DNA of 34,429 bases from Bacillota bacterium (GTDB taxonomy: Bacteria; Bacillota; UBA4882; UBA8346): NCBI GenBank assembly GCA_023436305.1, contig JAEZJQ010000084.1, forward strand, positions 1 to 34,429, in the 5' to 3' direction. The notes under the pieces were generated by a model. That model searched no databases. It was not told the DNA's origin and was given only the letters and a program-made list of their open reading frames with translations. The translations under genes and the position numbers were made by a program. Shown here piece after piece: positions 1 through 7,599 of this stretch (positions are counted from its first letter, which is position 1; each line of letters begins with the position of its first letter).

Positions 1-2
1 CG

Positions 3-137
3 CTAGGAGTCTGTGCGCGTAACACTTTTTAATAACTTAAAACTATTATATGTTTTAAAACCACTATATATTGTATTAGAATATGTCACTTAATACTAAA
101 TACACTTCGAAAATCAATTAGCCGCACAGACTCCTAG
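3..137. repeat. MITE-like inverted-repeat element, copy 1 (135 bp)
   Basis: A 135-bp AT-rich element with perfect 15-bp terminal inverted repeats, CTAGGAGTCTGTGCG at 3-17 and its complement at 123-137. An internal inverted repeat (TTAAAAC/GTTTTAA) lies near the middle. A same-length copy lies at 34221-34355 and a shortened one at 18508-18618. It has no coding capacity, so it looks like a non-autonomous element needing a transposase elsewhere. CTAG stands at both outer edges. It is self-complementary, so it may be either the outer part of the repeat or a 4-bp target duplication, as IS5-type elements make at YTAR sites. Confidence 0.85.
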
Positions 138-234
138 CTTTGCTATTCGATATTGCCGAGACAATGTTTCTGAAGGTCTTTTTCATATTAACCCCGATGA
201 AAGCTCTTCAAACGGGATTTCAGAGGCAAAAATA

Positions 235-304
235 AAAATCAAGCGAGCTTTCGCGCACTTTGAGTGCGCGCAGTATCCACTCCAGACGGGCGAAACTTGA
301 TTTT
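235..304 (-). terminator. Hairpin region after pflA, probable terminator
   Basis: The arms AAAATCAAG plus TTTCGC (235-254, with a 5-nt bulge) pair with GCGAAACTTGATTTT (290-304). Inside lies a second hairpin, CGCGCACT/AGTGCGCG (252-270, 3-nt loop), which shares bases with the long stem. Read on the minus strand, the structure starts just after the pflA stop and is followed by TTTTTATTTTT. This is likely the end of the pflB-pflA transcript. Confidence 0.5.
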
Positions 305-309
305 CATAC

Positions 310-1017
310 TTATGAATTGTGTTTTAGAAAGATTTCCTCCGCTTTACGGATCTGGGCTTCGGATACTTGGAGCTTGTTTTCCGTGAATAAGGGGTTTTCT
401 TGTCCCAGTTTGGCCCATTTATCCCCAGCCAGGCTATTAAACGGGAGGATTTCGACCCGTTCTAGATTGGGCTGGGCTTTGGCCAAGGCTCCTAAAGCTG
501 TTAACGCTTCCGGCTGATCCGTCCATCCCGGAATCAGTACATAGCGTAGAATGATGGGTACGGACAAGGATGCCAGCGTATGCCAATTGGCTATCAGTGA
601 TTGCGGGTTGCAATGGATTAGTTTTTCCGAATTTAACGGGTGTTTGATTGAAAAGATAACCAAATCGGCAGACCCGGCAACTTTTCGAAATATATCGTTC
701 GGCCCCCAGCCGGAAGTATCCAAAGCTACATGCCAGCCTTCGTTCTTGGCGCTTTGAATCAAATCCAGTGTAAAATCCGGCTGGAACATAGGTTCTCCAC
801 CGCTGATGGTTAAACCGGGGGCCTGTAAAAAAGGCCGGAACCGTTCCAGACGGCGCAACAATGTTTCGGTATCGATTTCTTCGCCGCCCTCCACCGTCCA
901 TCCTCCGGGGTTATGGCAAAAAACACACCCCACCGGACACCCTTGCAAGAACACTACGCACCGGGTCCCCGGTCCATCCACGGTGCTGAAACTCTGGATT
1001 GATTGAATCCGGCCCAT
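310..1017 (-). CDS. pflA: Pyruvate formate-lyase activating enzyme (radical SAM)
   Basis: This radical SAM enzyme uses a [4Fe-4S] cluster and S-adenosylmethionine to install the glycyl radical on PflB in the cytoplasm. The cluster motif CxxxCxxC is seen at C27, C31 and C34 (GCPVGCVFCHN), followed by the GGEP motif that contacts SAM. The N-terminus GRIQSIQSFSTVDGPG matches the start of known PFL activases. I therefore place the start at the ATG at 1017 (235 residues, close to the roughly 246 of E. coli PflA). An upstream in-frame GTG at 1029 overlaps the G-rich stretch GGGGGGA that serves as ribosome binding site. The gene lies 96 bp downstream of pflB on the same strand, and the two are probably co-transcribed. 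Confidence 0.95.
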   Translation of the reverse strand: MGRIQSIQSFSTVDGPGTRCVVFLQGCPVGCVFCHNPGGWTVEGGEEIDTETLLRRLERFRPFLQAPGLTISGGEPMFQPDFTLDLIQSAKNEGWHVALDTSGWGPNDIFRKVAGSADLVIFSIKHPLNSEKLIHCNPQSLIANWHTLASLSVPIILRYVLIPGWTDQPEALTALGALAKAQPNLERVEILPFNSLAGDKWAKLGQENPLFTENKLQVSEAQIRKAEEIFLKHNS

Positions 1018-1113
1018 TTTTCCCCCCACTTATATATTTTCGACTCTCAGCTTTTGACATTTGACTTCAACACGATATTTTCCTCAATTTTTATCGATTT
1101 TGACTTGCGTTTA

Positions 1114-3333
1114 TTAAACTCTTTCATAAATCGTCCGTTCAATGACTTCCAATTGTTGTTCCCGGCTTAATTGGCAAAAATGAACGGCGTAACCGGAGAT
1201 GCGGATGGTTAAATTGGGGTATAACTCCGGATGTTCCATGGCCTCAATAAGGACTTCCCGGCTGTAAACATTGACATTAATATGATGTCCATGCGCTTCG
1301 AAATAGCCATCGATTAATCCGATGAGATTTTGGGAACGGCTTGCCGAATCGCCTCCCAGAGCCCGGGGAGTAATTGAAAAGGTATAAGAAATTCCATCCC
1401 GGCAAACATCATAAGGCAACTTGGCCACCGAACGCATGGCGGCGACGACTCCGGTTTGTTCCCGTCCGTGCATGGGGTTGGCCCCGGGAGCGAATGGTTT
1501 TCCTCCTAACCGGCCATCGGGGGTGGGGCCGGTCATTTTACCGTAGACTACATTCGAAGTAATTGTTAAAACCGAAAGGGTAGGGGTAGCGTTTCGGTAA
1601 ATCGGCTGCCGGCAGAGGGAAGAATAAAAGTAGCGTAACACCCGAACCGCCAGTCCGTCTACCCGGTCATCATCGTTGCCGAAACATGGAAAATCACTCG
1701 CAATTTGAAACTCCTTCACCAAGCCTTGTTCATTACGAATTGCTTTTACTTTGGCGTAACGGATAGCGCTTAAGGAATCAGCCACCACTGAAAGACCGGC
1801 TACTCCAAACGCCATGTGACGCCTGGGATCGGAATCAATGAGCGCCATTTGCACCCGTTCGTAATTATATTTGTCGTGCATAAAATGAATACAATTCATG
1901 GTGCGGCTGTATAGCACCGATAACCAGGTTAATACATGTTCATAATTGCTCCATACCTTATCCCATTCCAAAGTTTCGCCGATTTCCTGCGGTACATCCA
2001 AGACCGGTTCACCGGTAAATTCATCCCGGCCGCCATTTATCGCCAATAACAAGGCTTTGGCCAGGTTCACCCGGGCCCCGAAAAACTGCATATCCCGTCC
2101 GATGCGGGTTGCCGAAACACAACAGGAGATGCCATAATCGTCACCATAAATCGGACGCATCAATTCGTCATTTTCAAATTGGATCGCCGAAGTGGCAATA
2201 GCGATCTCAGCGCAAAAGATCCGGAAAGGCTTGGGTAACCGTGGGCTCCATAACACGGTCAGGTTGGGTTCGGGTCCCGGATCGAGGTTCCGCAACGTTT
2301 GCAACCAACGATAATCGGTCTTGGTAACCAGGGTCCTGCCATCTTCCGCCATTCCGCCCAGGGATTCGGTGACCCAGGTGGGATCACCGGCGAACAATTG
2401 ATCATATTCGGGGGTCCGTAAATGTCTGACCAGGCGTAATTTCATGGTGAGTTGGTCGATTAGTTCTTGCGCTTCTTCTTCGGTAAGCGTTCCTGCTTCC
2501 ATGTCCCGTTGAATATAGATGTCGATAAATGGACTATTATGTCCAAAGGACATAGCCGCGCCGTTCTGCTCCTTGATGGCGCACAAATAAGCCATGTAAA
2601 GCCATTGAACAGCTTCCCGGGCATTGGTGGCCGGTTCCGAAATGTCGCACCCATAAGCTTTGCCCAGTTCGGCCATGCGCTCCAAAGCCCGCACTTGATC
2701 GGCAATATCTTCCCGGAGATGGATGGTAGCGTCGTCGATATTATCCATGGAATTCAGGTCTTTAATTTTTTGTTTCATCAAGAAAGCCGTACCGTAAAGC
2801 GGTACCCTCCGGTAGTCACCGATTAATCTGCCCCGGCCGTATGCATCGGGCAGGCCGGTAATAATCCCCAGTTTCCGGGCTTGTCGCATGGCCGGGGTAT
2901 AAATCCGGAAAATCGCTTCATTTTGAGTGCGCCGGTACCGGGTGAAGATTTTTTCCATACTTTTTTCCGGCTCAACACCCCGTGCCCGGCAGGCCGCTTC
3001 TACCATCCGCCAACCCCCCCAGGGATTGACCATTCTTTTTAACGGTTGGTCGGTTTGGAGGCCGACGATTACCTCATCCGCTGGATCGATATATCCTGGC
3101 TGCCAAGCTGTAATTCCGGCGACTCTCTTGGTATCGATTGCTAATACACCACCGGCGGCCCGTTCCTGTTCCATCAATTCCTTACACTTTTGCCAGAGCC
3201 GCCGGGTCCGTTCCGAGCGTTGGCTCAAGAAAGAAGCGTCCCCCAAATACGGCTGGTAATTATCACGTACAAAATCACCGACATCAATCCGGCTTCGCCA
3301 GACTTCTCCTTTAAAATTACGCCACGGATCCAT
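1114..3333 (-). CDS. pflB: Formate C-acetyltransferase (pyruvate formate-lyase)
   Basis: This enzyme cleaves pyruvate with CoA into acetyl-CoA and formate by a glycyl-radical mechanism, a key step of anaerobic fermentation. The paired catalytic cysteines are C404 and C405 (GISCCVS). The radical glycine is G714 in RISGYAV, 26 residues from the C-terminus, as expected for the family. The length of 739 residues fits a full PFL. The start is the ATG at 3333, preceded by AAGGAGGA at a spacing of eight bases; a longer frame reaching 3384 has no such site. The activase gene follows on the same strand. The YGISCCVSATRIG and RISGYAVHFCQL contexts favour pyruvate formate-lyase over glycerol or choline dehydratases. 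No formate transporter is visible. Confidence 0.95.
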   Translation of the reverse strand: MDPWRNFKGEVWRSRIDVGDFVRDNYQPYLGDASFLSQRSERTRRLWQKCKELMEQERAAGGVLAIDTKRVAGITAWQPGYIDPADEVIVGLQTDQPLKRMVNPWGGWRMVEAACRARGVEPEKSMEKIFTRYRRTQNEAIFRIYTPAMRQARKLGIITGLPDAYGRGRLIGDYRRVPLYGTAFLMKQKIKDLNSMDNIDDATIHLREDIADQVRALERMAELGKAYGCDISEPATNAREAVQWLYMAYLCAIKEQNGAAMSFGHNSPFIDIYIQRDMEAGTLTEEEAQELIDQLTMKLRLVRHLRTPEYDQLFAGDPTWVTESLGGMAEDGRTLVTKTDYRWLQTLRNLDPGPEPNLTVLWSPRLPKPFRIFCAEIAIATSAIQFENDELMRPIYGDDYGISCCVSATRIGRDMQFFGARVNLAKALLLAINGGRDEFTGEPVLDVPQEIGETLEWDKVWSNYEHVLTWLSVLYSRTMNCIHFMHDKYNYERVQMALIDSDPRRHMAFGVAGLSVVADSLSAIRYAKVKAIRNEQGLVKEFQIASDFPCFGNDDDRVDGLAVRVLRYFYSSLCRQPIYRNATPTLSVLTITSNVVYGKMTGPTPDGRLGGKPFAPGANPMHGREQTGVVAAMRSVAKLPYDVCRDGISYTFSITPRALGGDSASRSQNLIGLIDGYFEAHGHHINVNVYSREVLIEAMEHPELYPNLTIRISGYAVHFCQLSREQQLEVIERTIYERV

Positions 3334-3382
3334 TACCAATTCCTCCTTCTGCGCCTGTATGGGCCCTATAAATGCAAAAACC

Positions 3383-3474
3383 ACCCAGGCATATTTATTA
3401 TACCCAGGCGGCCGGCAATCAACTTTCCCGTACTCCCTCGTGGTTTAAATCCCACAAAAGCGCAAAGCGCTTTT
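3383..3474 (-). promoter_or_regulatory. pflB leader: direct repeats and a symmetric hairpin
   Basis: The roughly 215-nt leader between the promoter and pflB holds two exact 8-bp direct repeats, ACCCAGGC at 3383-3390 and 3402-3409. They are 19 bp apart, close to two helical turns, and flank an ATTATA. Further upstream is a symmetric hairpin, AAAAGCGC/GCGCTTTT at 3456-3474 with an AAA loop and T-runs on both strands. These could be an operator and an attenuator or pause hairpin for pflB, but no regulator family can be assigned. Confidence 0.35.
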
Positions 3475-3553
3475 TAAAGTTATAACACAACTCTGCTAAA
3501 AAAGCGACGCACTTTTAATCCGCCAGTCATACGGATGATTTATATATATTCTG

Positions 3554-3582
3554 ATTGTAGCGAAAAATAATTCTTTCGTCAA
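3554..3582 (-). promoter_or_regulatory. SigA-type promoter for pflBA
   Basis: On the minus strand, TTGACG (3577-3582) and TACAAT (3554-3559) are separated by exactly 17 bp. This is a near-consensus housekeeping promoter pointing at pflB. It would give a transcript with about 215 nt of leader. Confidence 0.75.
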
Positions 3583-3674
3583 TAGATGTTCGGGTGATCG
3601 GTGGGAATAAATTCCTGGTTTAGTTATTTTAAATCTCAGCCGAAAAATAAAACAGTAATCACTGGAGGTATTGA

Positions 3675-4220
3675 ATGTTCTTATCAATCATTCAAAAGCG
3701 CCGCAGTATCCGTAAATACCAAAAACGGACCGTTGAATCGCAAATCATCATTCAACTCATCGAAGCCGGACTCCGCGCTCCTTCTTCACGAGACCGGAAT
3801 CCTTGGGAATTTATTGTCATTGATGAGCCGGTGTTGCTGGAAAAACTTTCCCAATGCAAACCGCATGGTTCATCATTTTTACGAAACGCTCCCTTGGGAA
3901 TCGTAGTTTGCGCCGATTCCAGCCGTAGTGATGTCTGGATTGAAGATACTTCAATCGCCATCACGTTTATTCAATTGTTTGTTGAATCCATGGGTTTAGG
4001 GAGTTGCTGGATACAGATCCGGGAACGGATACACGATAAGTCAAAAACCGCTGAAGAATATGTTAAAGAAGCGCTTCATATTCCCGGCCATCTTGAGGTG
4101 GAGGCCATAATTGCCATCGGTTACCCGGCCGAAGAATTACCACCTCATCCGCAGGAAGAACTAAAGTTTGAAAAAGTTTCTTATAATAAATATCAGCAGA
4201 GATTGCCTACTTTAAACTAA
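3675..4220 (+). CDS. Nitroreductase-family FMN oxidoreductase
   Basis: A 181-residue protein of the nitroreductase fold, a cytoplasmic FMN-dependent NAD(P)H oxidoreductase that normally works as a homodimer. The N-terminus contains the FMN-phosphate motif RRSIRKY (residues 9-15), followed by the APSSRDRNPWEFIV segment typical of the family. The C-terminal half has EAIIAIGYPAE, matching the family's usual 'xxxIGYPxE' strand. The start is supported by GGAGG eight bases upstream. The substrate cannot be read from the sequence; members reduce nitroaromatics, quinones, flavins or enones. It is transcribed away from pflB and followed by two unrelated small or membrane genes. Confidence 0.85.
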   Translation: MFLSIIQKRRSIRKYQKRTVESQIIIQLIEAGLRAPSSRDRNPWEFIVIDEPVLLEKLSQCKPHGSSFLRNAPLGIVVCADSSRSDVWIEDTSIAITFIQLFVESMGLGSCWIQIRERIHDKSKTAEEYVKEALHIPGHLEVEAIIAIGYPAEELPPHPQEELKFEKVSYNKYQQRLPTLN

Positions 4221-4242
4221 AAAAATCATAGGACGGTTTTTT

Positions 4243-4356
4243 ATGGAAGGATATCCACCGCGAATGCCGTATTTATATATACCGTATGGTGAAGCCCAGT
4301 TTCAATTGAAAATTATTAAAGATAATTACGAACAACCAAAGATGTTTAAGGAGTGA
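4243..4356 (+). CDS. Small hypothetical protein (37 aa)
   Basis: The reading frame encodes 37 residues rich in tyrosine and proline near the N-terminus (MEGYPPRMPYLYIPYGEAQ) with a charged C-terminal half. A GGACGG lies six bases ahead of the ATG as a weak ribosome binding site. The last codons, AAG GAG, together with the stop form the AAGGAG site of the next gene, so the two would be translationally close. No family is recognised. The tight fit between two genes favours a real small protein, but it could be a chance frame. Confidence 0.45.
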   Translation: MEGYPPRMPYLYIPYGEAQFQLKIIKDNYEQPKMFKE

Positions 4357-4361
4357 TCGAG

Positions 4362-5354
4362 ATGTTTAATAATCCGTTCATCAATGTGATAGCGGCGGCG
4401 GTATTGACGGGGGTTATCCTTGGCGTGGTTAATTATTTCCTGGCCAAAAAGAATGGTGAAAAAATTGTTTCCAAACGTTATATCATATCATTCGCGATTA
4501 TCTTATTATTGTATTCCGGATTGTTTGTCTATATCCAATTGAGTTGCGATCGTAAAGTAACCTCATATCAACATAAAATGGTCCGTCTGAAGGAAGAGCA
4601 GGAAAAACGAATTAAGGAAATTGAGGCGGCGTATGCAAAAGAACTGGCCTTGGTGGAATGGAAGAACAAGGTATTTACTTCGGATGGCGAAATGCAAAAA
4701 GCATTGACTCAAGCCCAAACCGATTACAATTTAAGTCCCCAAGAAGTCTCCATGTGGAAAGGGATCGCCGAAAACAACACCCTTGAGAAACTAATCCCCA
4801 AACGCAATTCCAAGGATGTGCTCAATGAATATCAAGGCCGGTTAAAAGCCAGTCTAGCCAGTGTAAAATCCGGGCAAACATTAATGACCTCCGATATTCG
4901 AATGCTGGCCGATAATATTAACACCATCCGCTTAATCGGCAAGGAATACGAAAAAGTATTGGGATCTTTCAAAGATCTATATGAACAGATCAATGCCAAC
5001 CCTCAAGGTGAGATGGTCATGCCCAAGCAAAAAAAATTCTTGTTCTTCCCGGTGAAGACCAAAGAGTACAACAAGCTGTTGAGTGAGTATTACGAATCGA
5101 AAGGCAATTCCAAAGCCGTGGCTGATTTTTCCGTCAAATTAAAAGAGACCATCGACAAAGCCGAGGCGGAATTCGCCGCCATTAATAAACGGTTTGATGA
5201 GAACCTGTCGTTTTTAGAAAACAACTCCAACTCCATCAGCTATAACTCGGAAAAGTTGGAAAACTTAATCAAGGCCGCTATTGATGAAGCGAATATCATT
5301 AATGAAACGGAAAATAATACCAATATTAAAATCAAAACAAATCCTAAGAATTAA
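4362..5354 (+). CDS. Membrane-anchored coiled-coil protein, function unknown
   Basis: A 330-residue protein with two predicted membrane helices near the N-terminus (about residues 7-27 and 41-61). A long charged helical region follows, with coiled-coil character from about residue 70 to 320 (for example VRLKEEQEKRIKEIEAAYAKE). The tail is Asn/Lys-rich. The topology suggests a hairpin anchor with the bulk on one side of the membrane. I chose the ATG at 4362 because AAGGAG lies eight bases upstream; an in-frame GTG at 4353 would sit inside that site. No enzymatic motif is seen and no family is recognised. A strong terminator follows at 5389. Confidence 0.75.
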   Translation: MFNNPFINVIAAAVLTGVILGVVNYFLAKKNGEKIVSKRYIISFAIILLLYSGLFVYIQLSCDRKVTSYQHKMVRLKEEQEKRIKEIEAAYAKELALVEWKNKVFTSDGEMQKALTQAQTDYNLSPQEVSMWKGIAENNTLEKLIPKRNSKDVLNEYQGRLKASLASVKSGQTLMTSDIRMLADNINTIRLIGKEYEKVLGSFKDLYEQINANPQGEMVMPKQKKFLFFPVKTKEYNKLLSEYYESKGNSKAVADFSVKLKETIDKAEAEFAAINKRFDENLSFLENNSNSISYNSEKLENLIKAAIDEANIINETENNTNIKIKTNPKN

Positions 5355-5388
5355 TTCGAATACACAATTGCATCCCTGGATGATCATG

Positions 5389-5440
5389 GAACCGGCCAAC
5401 CATGTTGTAACCTAAATCGGCCGGTTCTACAATTTTTTTA
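5389..5440 (+). terminator. Intrinsic terminator after the coiled-coil gene
   Basis: A perfect 9-bp stem, GAACCGGCC (5389-5397) and GGCCGGTTC (5419-5427), is followed by TACAATTTTTTTAATTTTTTC. The loop is 21 nt. Confidence 0.8.
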
Positions 5441-5458
5441 ATTTTTTCTTGTAAACAA

Positions 5459-5487
5459 TTGTAGTTTCCAGGTTATTGTGTTAAAAT
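5459..5487 (+). promoter_or_regulatory. SigA-type promoter for the riboswitch transcript
   Basis: TTGTAG (5459-5464) and TAAAAT (5482-5487) are separated by exactly 17 bp. They lie just upstream of the c-di-GMP aptamer, so the RNA would begin near 5494, directly before the P1 helix. Confidence 0.65.
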
Positions 5488-5505
5488 TAACTTAACAGCA
5501 AACAA

Positions 5506-5603
5506 CTTGGATTGCTAAAAGCAAATCCTGTGAAAGCAGGAGACGCAAAGCCATGGGTCTAAGGGCAAACGTCCAAAGCGGATGTCAGCTACTGATCGCC
5601 AGG
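5506..5603 (+). promoter_or_regulatory. Cyclic-di-GMP-I (GEMM) riboswitch aptamer
   Basis: The sequence carries the conserved GEMM-I core. GCAAATCCTG leads into a P2 hairpin with a GAAA tetraloop (TCCTG-TGAAAG-CAGGA), then the signature GACGCAAAGCCA, GGGTCTAAG, and a P3 region ending in CAGCTACTGATCGCC. CTTGG (5506-5510) can pair with CCAGG (5599-5603) as the closing P1 helix. It precedes an HD-GYP gene, whose family degrades c-di-GMP, so the switch probably gives feedback control. Downstream, stem 5602-5643 shares bases with both P1 and the terminator 5641-5669, as expected for an antiterminator. The direction of the response cannot be settled from the sequence. Confidence 0.93.
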
Positions 5604-5640
5604 CCGCCAAAGAAGGTTGTTTTTTATTTTCATTTGGCGC

Positions 5641-5669
5641 GCCCTGCATTTAGCGGGGCTTATTTATTT
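5641..5669 (+). terminator. Riboswitch-controlled terminator
   Basis: The 7-bp stem GCCCTGC/GCGGGGC (5641-5647 with 5653-5659) has one G-U pair and an ATTTA loop. It is followed by TTATTTATTT. Its left arm overlaps the right arm of a competing stem (GGCCGCCAAA at 5602-5611 with TTTGGCGCGCC at 5633-5643), so the two are mutually exclusive. Confidence 0.6.
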
Positions 5670-5733
5670 GCGAAACCTTTTTCAAAAACCGATTAACACC
5701 GTAAAATCATTTCGGAATGGAGGCTTTCACATC

Positions 5734-6603
5734 ATGGAAAAACTAGCGATTGAGCAATTGTACCCGGGAATGATTTTAGCAAGATCAATCTATTTGGCGG
5801 ATGGAAAGATTTTATGCCCCAAGAAGACAGAGATTTCACGAACGGCCATTAGTAAATTCAAAGAAATTCGTTTGCCGGCGGTTTATATATCATCGGGTTC
5901 CGAAAGCTTGATCCAGGATCCGGTGAGTGATTCCACCCGTTCGGATTTATCGCATAACCTGGCCAGGATTGAAACCGAGTTACGCGCCGGCCGCAAAGTG
6001 CAACTTTCCTATAGTAAACAAATTATTAATACCATGATCGACGAAATTCTGGCTAATCCCGGTAATTTACCAATTATCAATGAAATCCGGGTGTTGAATG
6101 ACAACATTTTAGGCCATACGGTGAATATTTGTATCAGTGCGGTGAAGATCGGGGTTAGCTTTAATTATGATCGAACCCAACTTTTTGAACTGGCATTGGG
6201 GGCTTTTTTACACGATATTGGAATGATTAAAATTCCCGAAGAAGTTTTAAACCGTATCGGCGGGTTGACCGACGAAGAAGTCCGGATGATTCAAGCCCAT
6301 CCCAAAACCGGTTACGAAATCATTAATCAAATCGGGGATACTCCCAAAACCACCGGATTAGTCGCTTATCAGCATCATGAACGGCTGAATGGAAAAGGTT
6401 ATCCCAAAGGAATCCCCGGTGCTGAGATCCATGAGTTTTCCAAAATTGTAGCCGTACTGGATGCCTTTGACGCCATGACCACCGAAAAACTATACCGGAA
6501 GGCGAAACCGGTTCCGGAAGCGGTTCAAAGTTTGAAAAACTTGAAGGGACTGGAATACGACCCGAAAGTGGTGGATACGTTGGCGAAGGTCTATGGGTTG
6601 TAG
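5734..6603 (+). CDS. HD-GYP domain cyclic-di-GMP phosphodiesterase
   Basis: A 289-residue cytoplasmic protein with an HD-GYP domain in the C-terminal two thirds. Seen are H128, the HD pair H160-D161 (HDIGMIKIP), H189, HHERLNGKGYP with the GYP triad at 222-224, and DAFDAMT near 243. These are the metal-binding and signature residues of HD-GYP phosphodiesterases, which linearise c-di-GMP. The N-terminal ~120 residues (LYPGMILARSIYLADGKIL) resemble the small regulatory domain often found ahead of such domains; there is no receiver or membrane helix. The start is the ATG at 5734, preceded by GGAGG; the frame extends upstream through the riboswitch terminator, which is not coding. Expression is probably under the c-di-GMP riboswitch. 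A terminator follows at 6642. Confidence 0.92.
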   Translation: MEKLAIEQLYPGMILARSIYLADGKILCPKKTEISRTAISKFKEIRLPAVYISSGSESLIQDPVSDSTRSDLSHNLARIETELRAGRKVQLSYSKQIINTMIDEILANPGNLPIINEIRVLNDNILGHTVNICISAVKIGVSFNYDRTQLFELALGAFLHDIGMIKIPEEVLNRIGGLTDEEVRMIQAHPKTGYEIINQIGDTPKTTGLVAYQHHERLNGKGYPKGIPGAEIHEFSKIVAVLDAFDAMTTEKLYRKAKPVPEAVQSLKNLKGLEYDPKVVDTLAKVYGL

Positions 6604-6641
6604 GATTTAGCGGTGAAAATTTCGAATATAAAATTTAAAAT

Positions 6642-6672
6642 AAACCCGGTCCTTGATGGATCGGGTTTTGGT
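6642..6672 (+). terminator. Intrinsic terminator after the HD-GYP gene
   Basis: The stem AAACCCGGTCC (6642-6652) pairs with GGATCGGGTTT (6658-6668) with one internal mismatch and a TTGAT loop. It is followed by TGGTTTC and a later ATATTTTT. The T-tract is short. Confidence 0.6.
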
Positions 6673-6780
6673 TTCATCACCATATTTTTATCCTTATTAA
6701 ATTCATCATTTTTTTCCTCCCGGCAGGAAAACCACAAAAAAAGCCCGAACTTTATAGTAACACTTTTTAGAGGAGAAAAC

Positions 6781-7458
6781 ATGGACATTACCAACATATT
6801 TGATTTTTTCCTACATATTGACAAACACTTAAATGTATTGATTCAAAACTTTGGGGTTAATAACGCATATCTCATCATTTGCCTTGTCATTTTTTGCGAG
6901 ACCGGTTTGGTGGTAACCCCGTTTCTACCGGGAGACTCCTTGTTATTCGCCCTGGGTGCTTTGGCGGCTTCCGGCGGCGGCTTAAAGGTTGAGTTATTAA
7001 TGTTGTTTATATGGTTGGCCACCATTTGCGGGGATTCAACCAATTACTGGGTTGGTTATTTTTTAGGTTCCAAAATATCGGGAAAAGATTCCCGATTCAT
7101 TAAAAAGGAACATCTGGAGCGGACGCATCGTTTTTATGAAAAACATGGGGGTAAAACCATCATTTTGGCACGATACCTGCCTATTATCCGGACGTTTGCC
7201 CCTTTTGTGGCCGGTATCGGAAAAATGAAATACAGCCGTTTTTTCACCTATAGTTTCATTGGGAGTATCACTTGGATCTCACTGTTTATTTTAGCCGGTT
7301 ATTTCTTTGGTAATTTGCCGTTTGTCAAGCGCAATTTTTCCATCGTTATCATTACCATCATCTTTGTATCATTAATACCGGCAGTTTTAGAATTTATTCA
7401 CCAGCGCCGTGACAAAAATAGCGCCGTAAACAAAGATAATAGGCCAACACACAGATAA
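6781..7458 (+). CDS. DedA-family integral membrane protein
   Basis: A 225-residue membrane protein of the DedA (SNARE-associated/VTT) family. Members include bacterial phospholipid flippases or transporters linked to envelope homeostasis and proton motive force. The family signature is visible as LARYLPIIRTFAPFVAGIG with the paired arginines, followed by MKYSRFFTYSFIGSITW. The early segment CETGLVVTPFLPGDSLLFALGAL is the typical re-entrant region with an acidic residue. The start is the ATG at 6781, preceded by AGAGGAG. The frame stays open upstream to 6613 across the preceding terminator, so the longer version is rejected. It appears to be a monocistronic gene between terminators. Confidence 0.92.
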   Translation: MDITNIFDFFLHIDKHLNVLIQNFGVNNAYLIICLVIFCETGLVVTPFLPGDSLLFALGALAASGGGLKVELLMLFIWLATICGDSTNYWVGYFLGSKISGKDSRFIKKEHLERTHRFYEKHGGKTIILARYLPIIRTFAPFVAGIGKMKYSRFFTYSFIGSITWISLFILAGYFFGNLPFVKRNFSIVIITIIFVSLIPAVLEFIHQRRDKNSAVNKDNRPTHR

Positions 7459-7511
7459 ATACAGGTGAATTTTTTAAAACCGGAGGCTGTTAAAATATTT
7501 TTAAATTACGA

Positions 7512-7563
7512 TAAGATATACAATATATAGTAAAAAACGAATCACTATATATTGTATATCTTA
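7512..7563. repeat. Perfect 20-bp AT-rich inverted repeat between convergent genes
   Basis: TAAGATATACAATATATAGT (7512-7531) is followed by a 12-nt loop and its exact reverse complement (7544-7563). The pairing continues outward with a one-base bulge. It lies between the DedA gene and the convergent CBM25-type gene, so it could end transcription from both sides. It has no GC-rich stem. It shares the 15-mer CACTATATATTGTAT with the interior of the element copies at 3-137 and 34221-34355. Confidence 0.7.
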
Positions 7564-7599
7564 ATCGTTAACAATACTGTTCGGGACAAACCCTTTACT

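Noticed and set aside
3396..3421. TTGATT...TATAAT on the minus strand as a second pflB promoter
   Set aside because: The spacing is only 14 bp, too short for a standard promoter; the upstream TTGACG-N17-TACAAT is much better.
4907..4914. GCCGATAA at 4907 and near 30824 as sigma-28 sites
   Set aside because: Both lie inside coding sequence, where GCC GAT AA encodes Ala-Asp-Asn/Lys, and no matching -35 or downstream gene start is seen.
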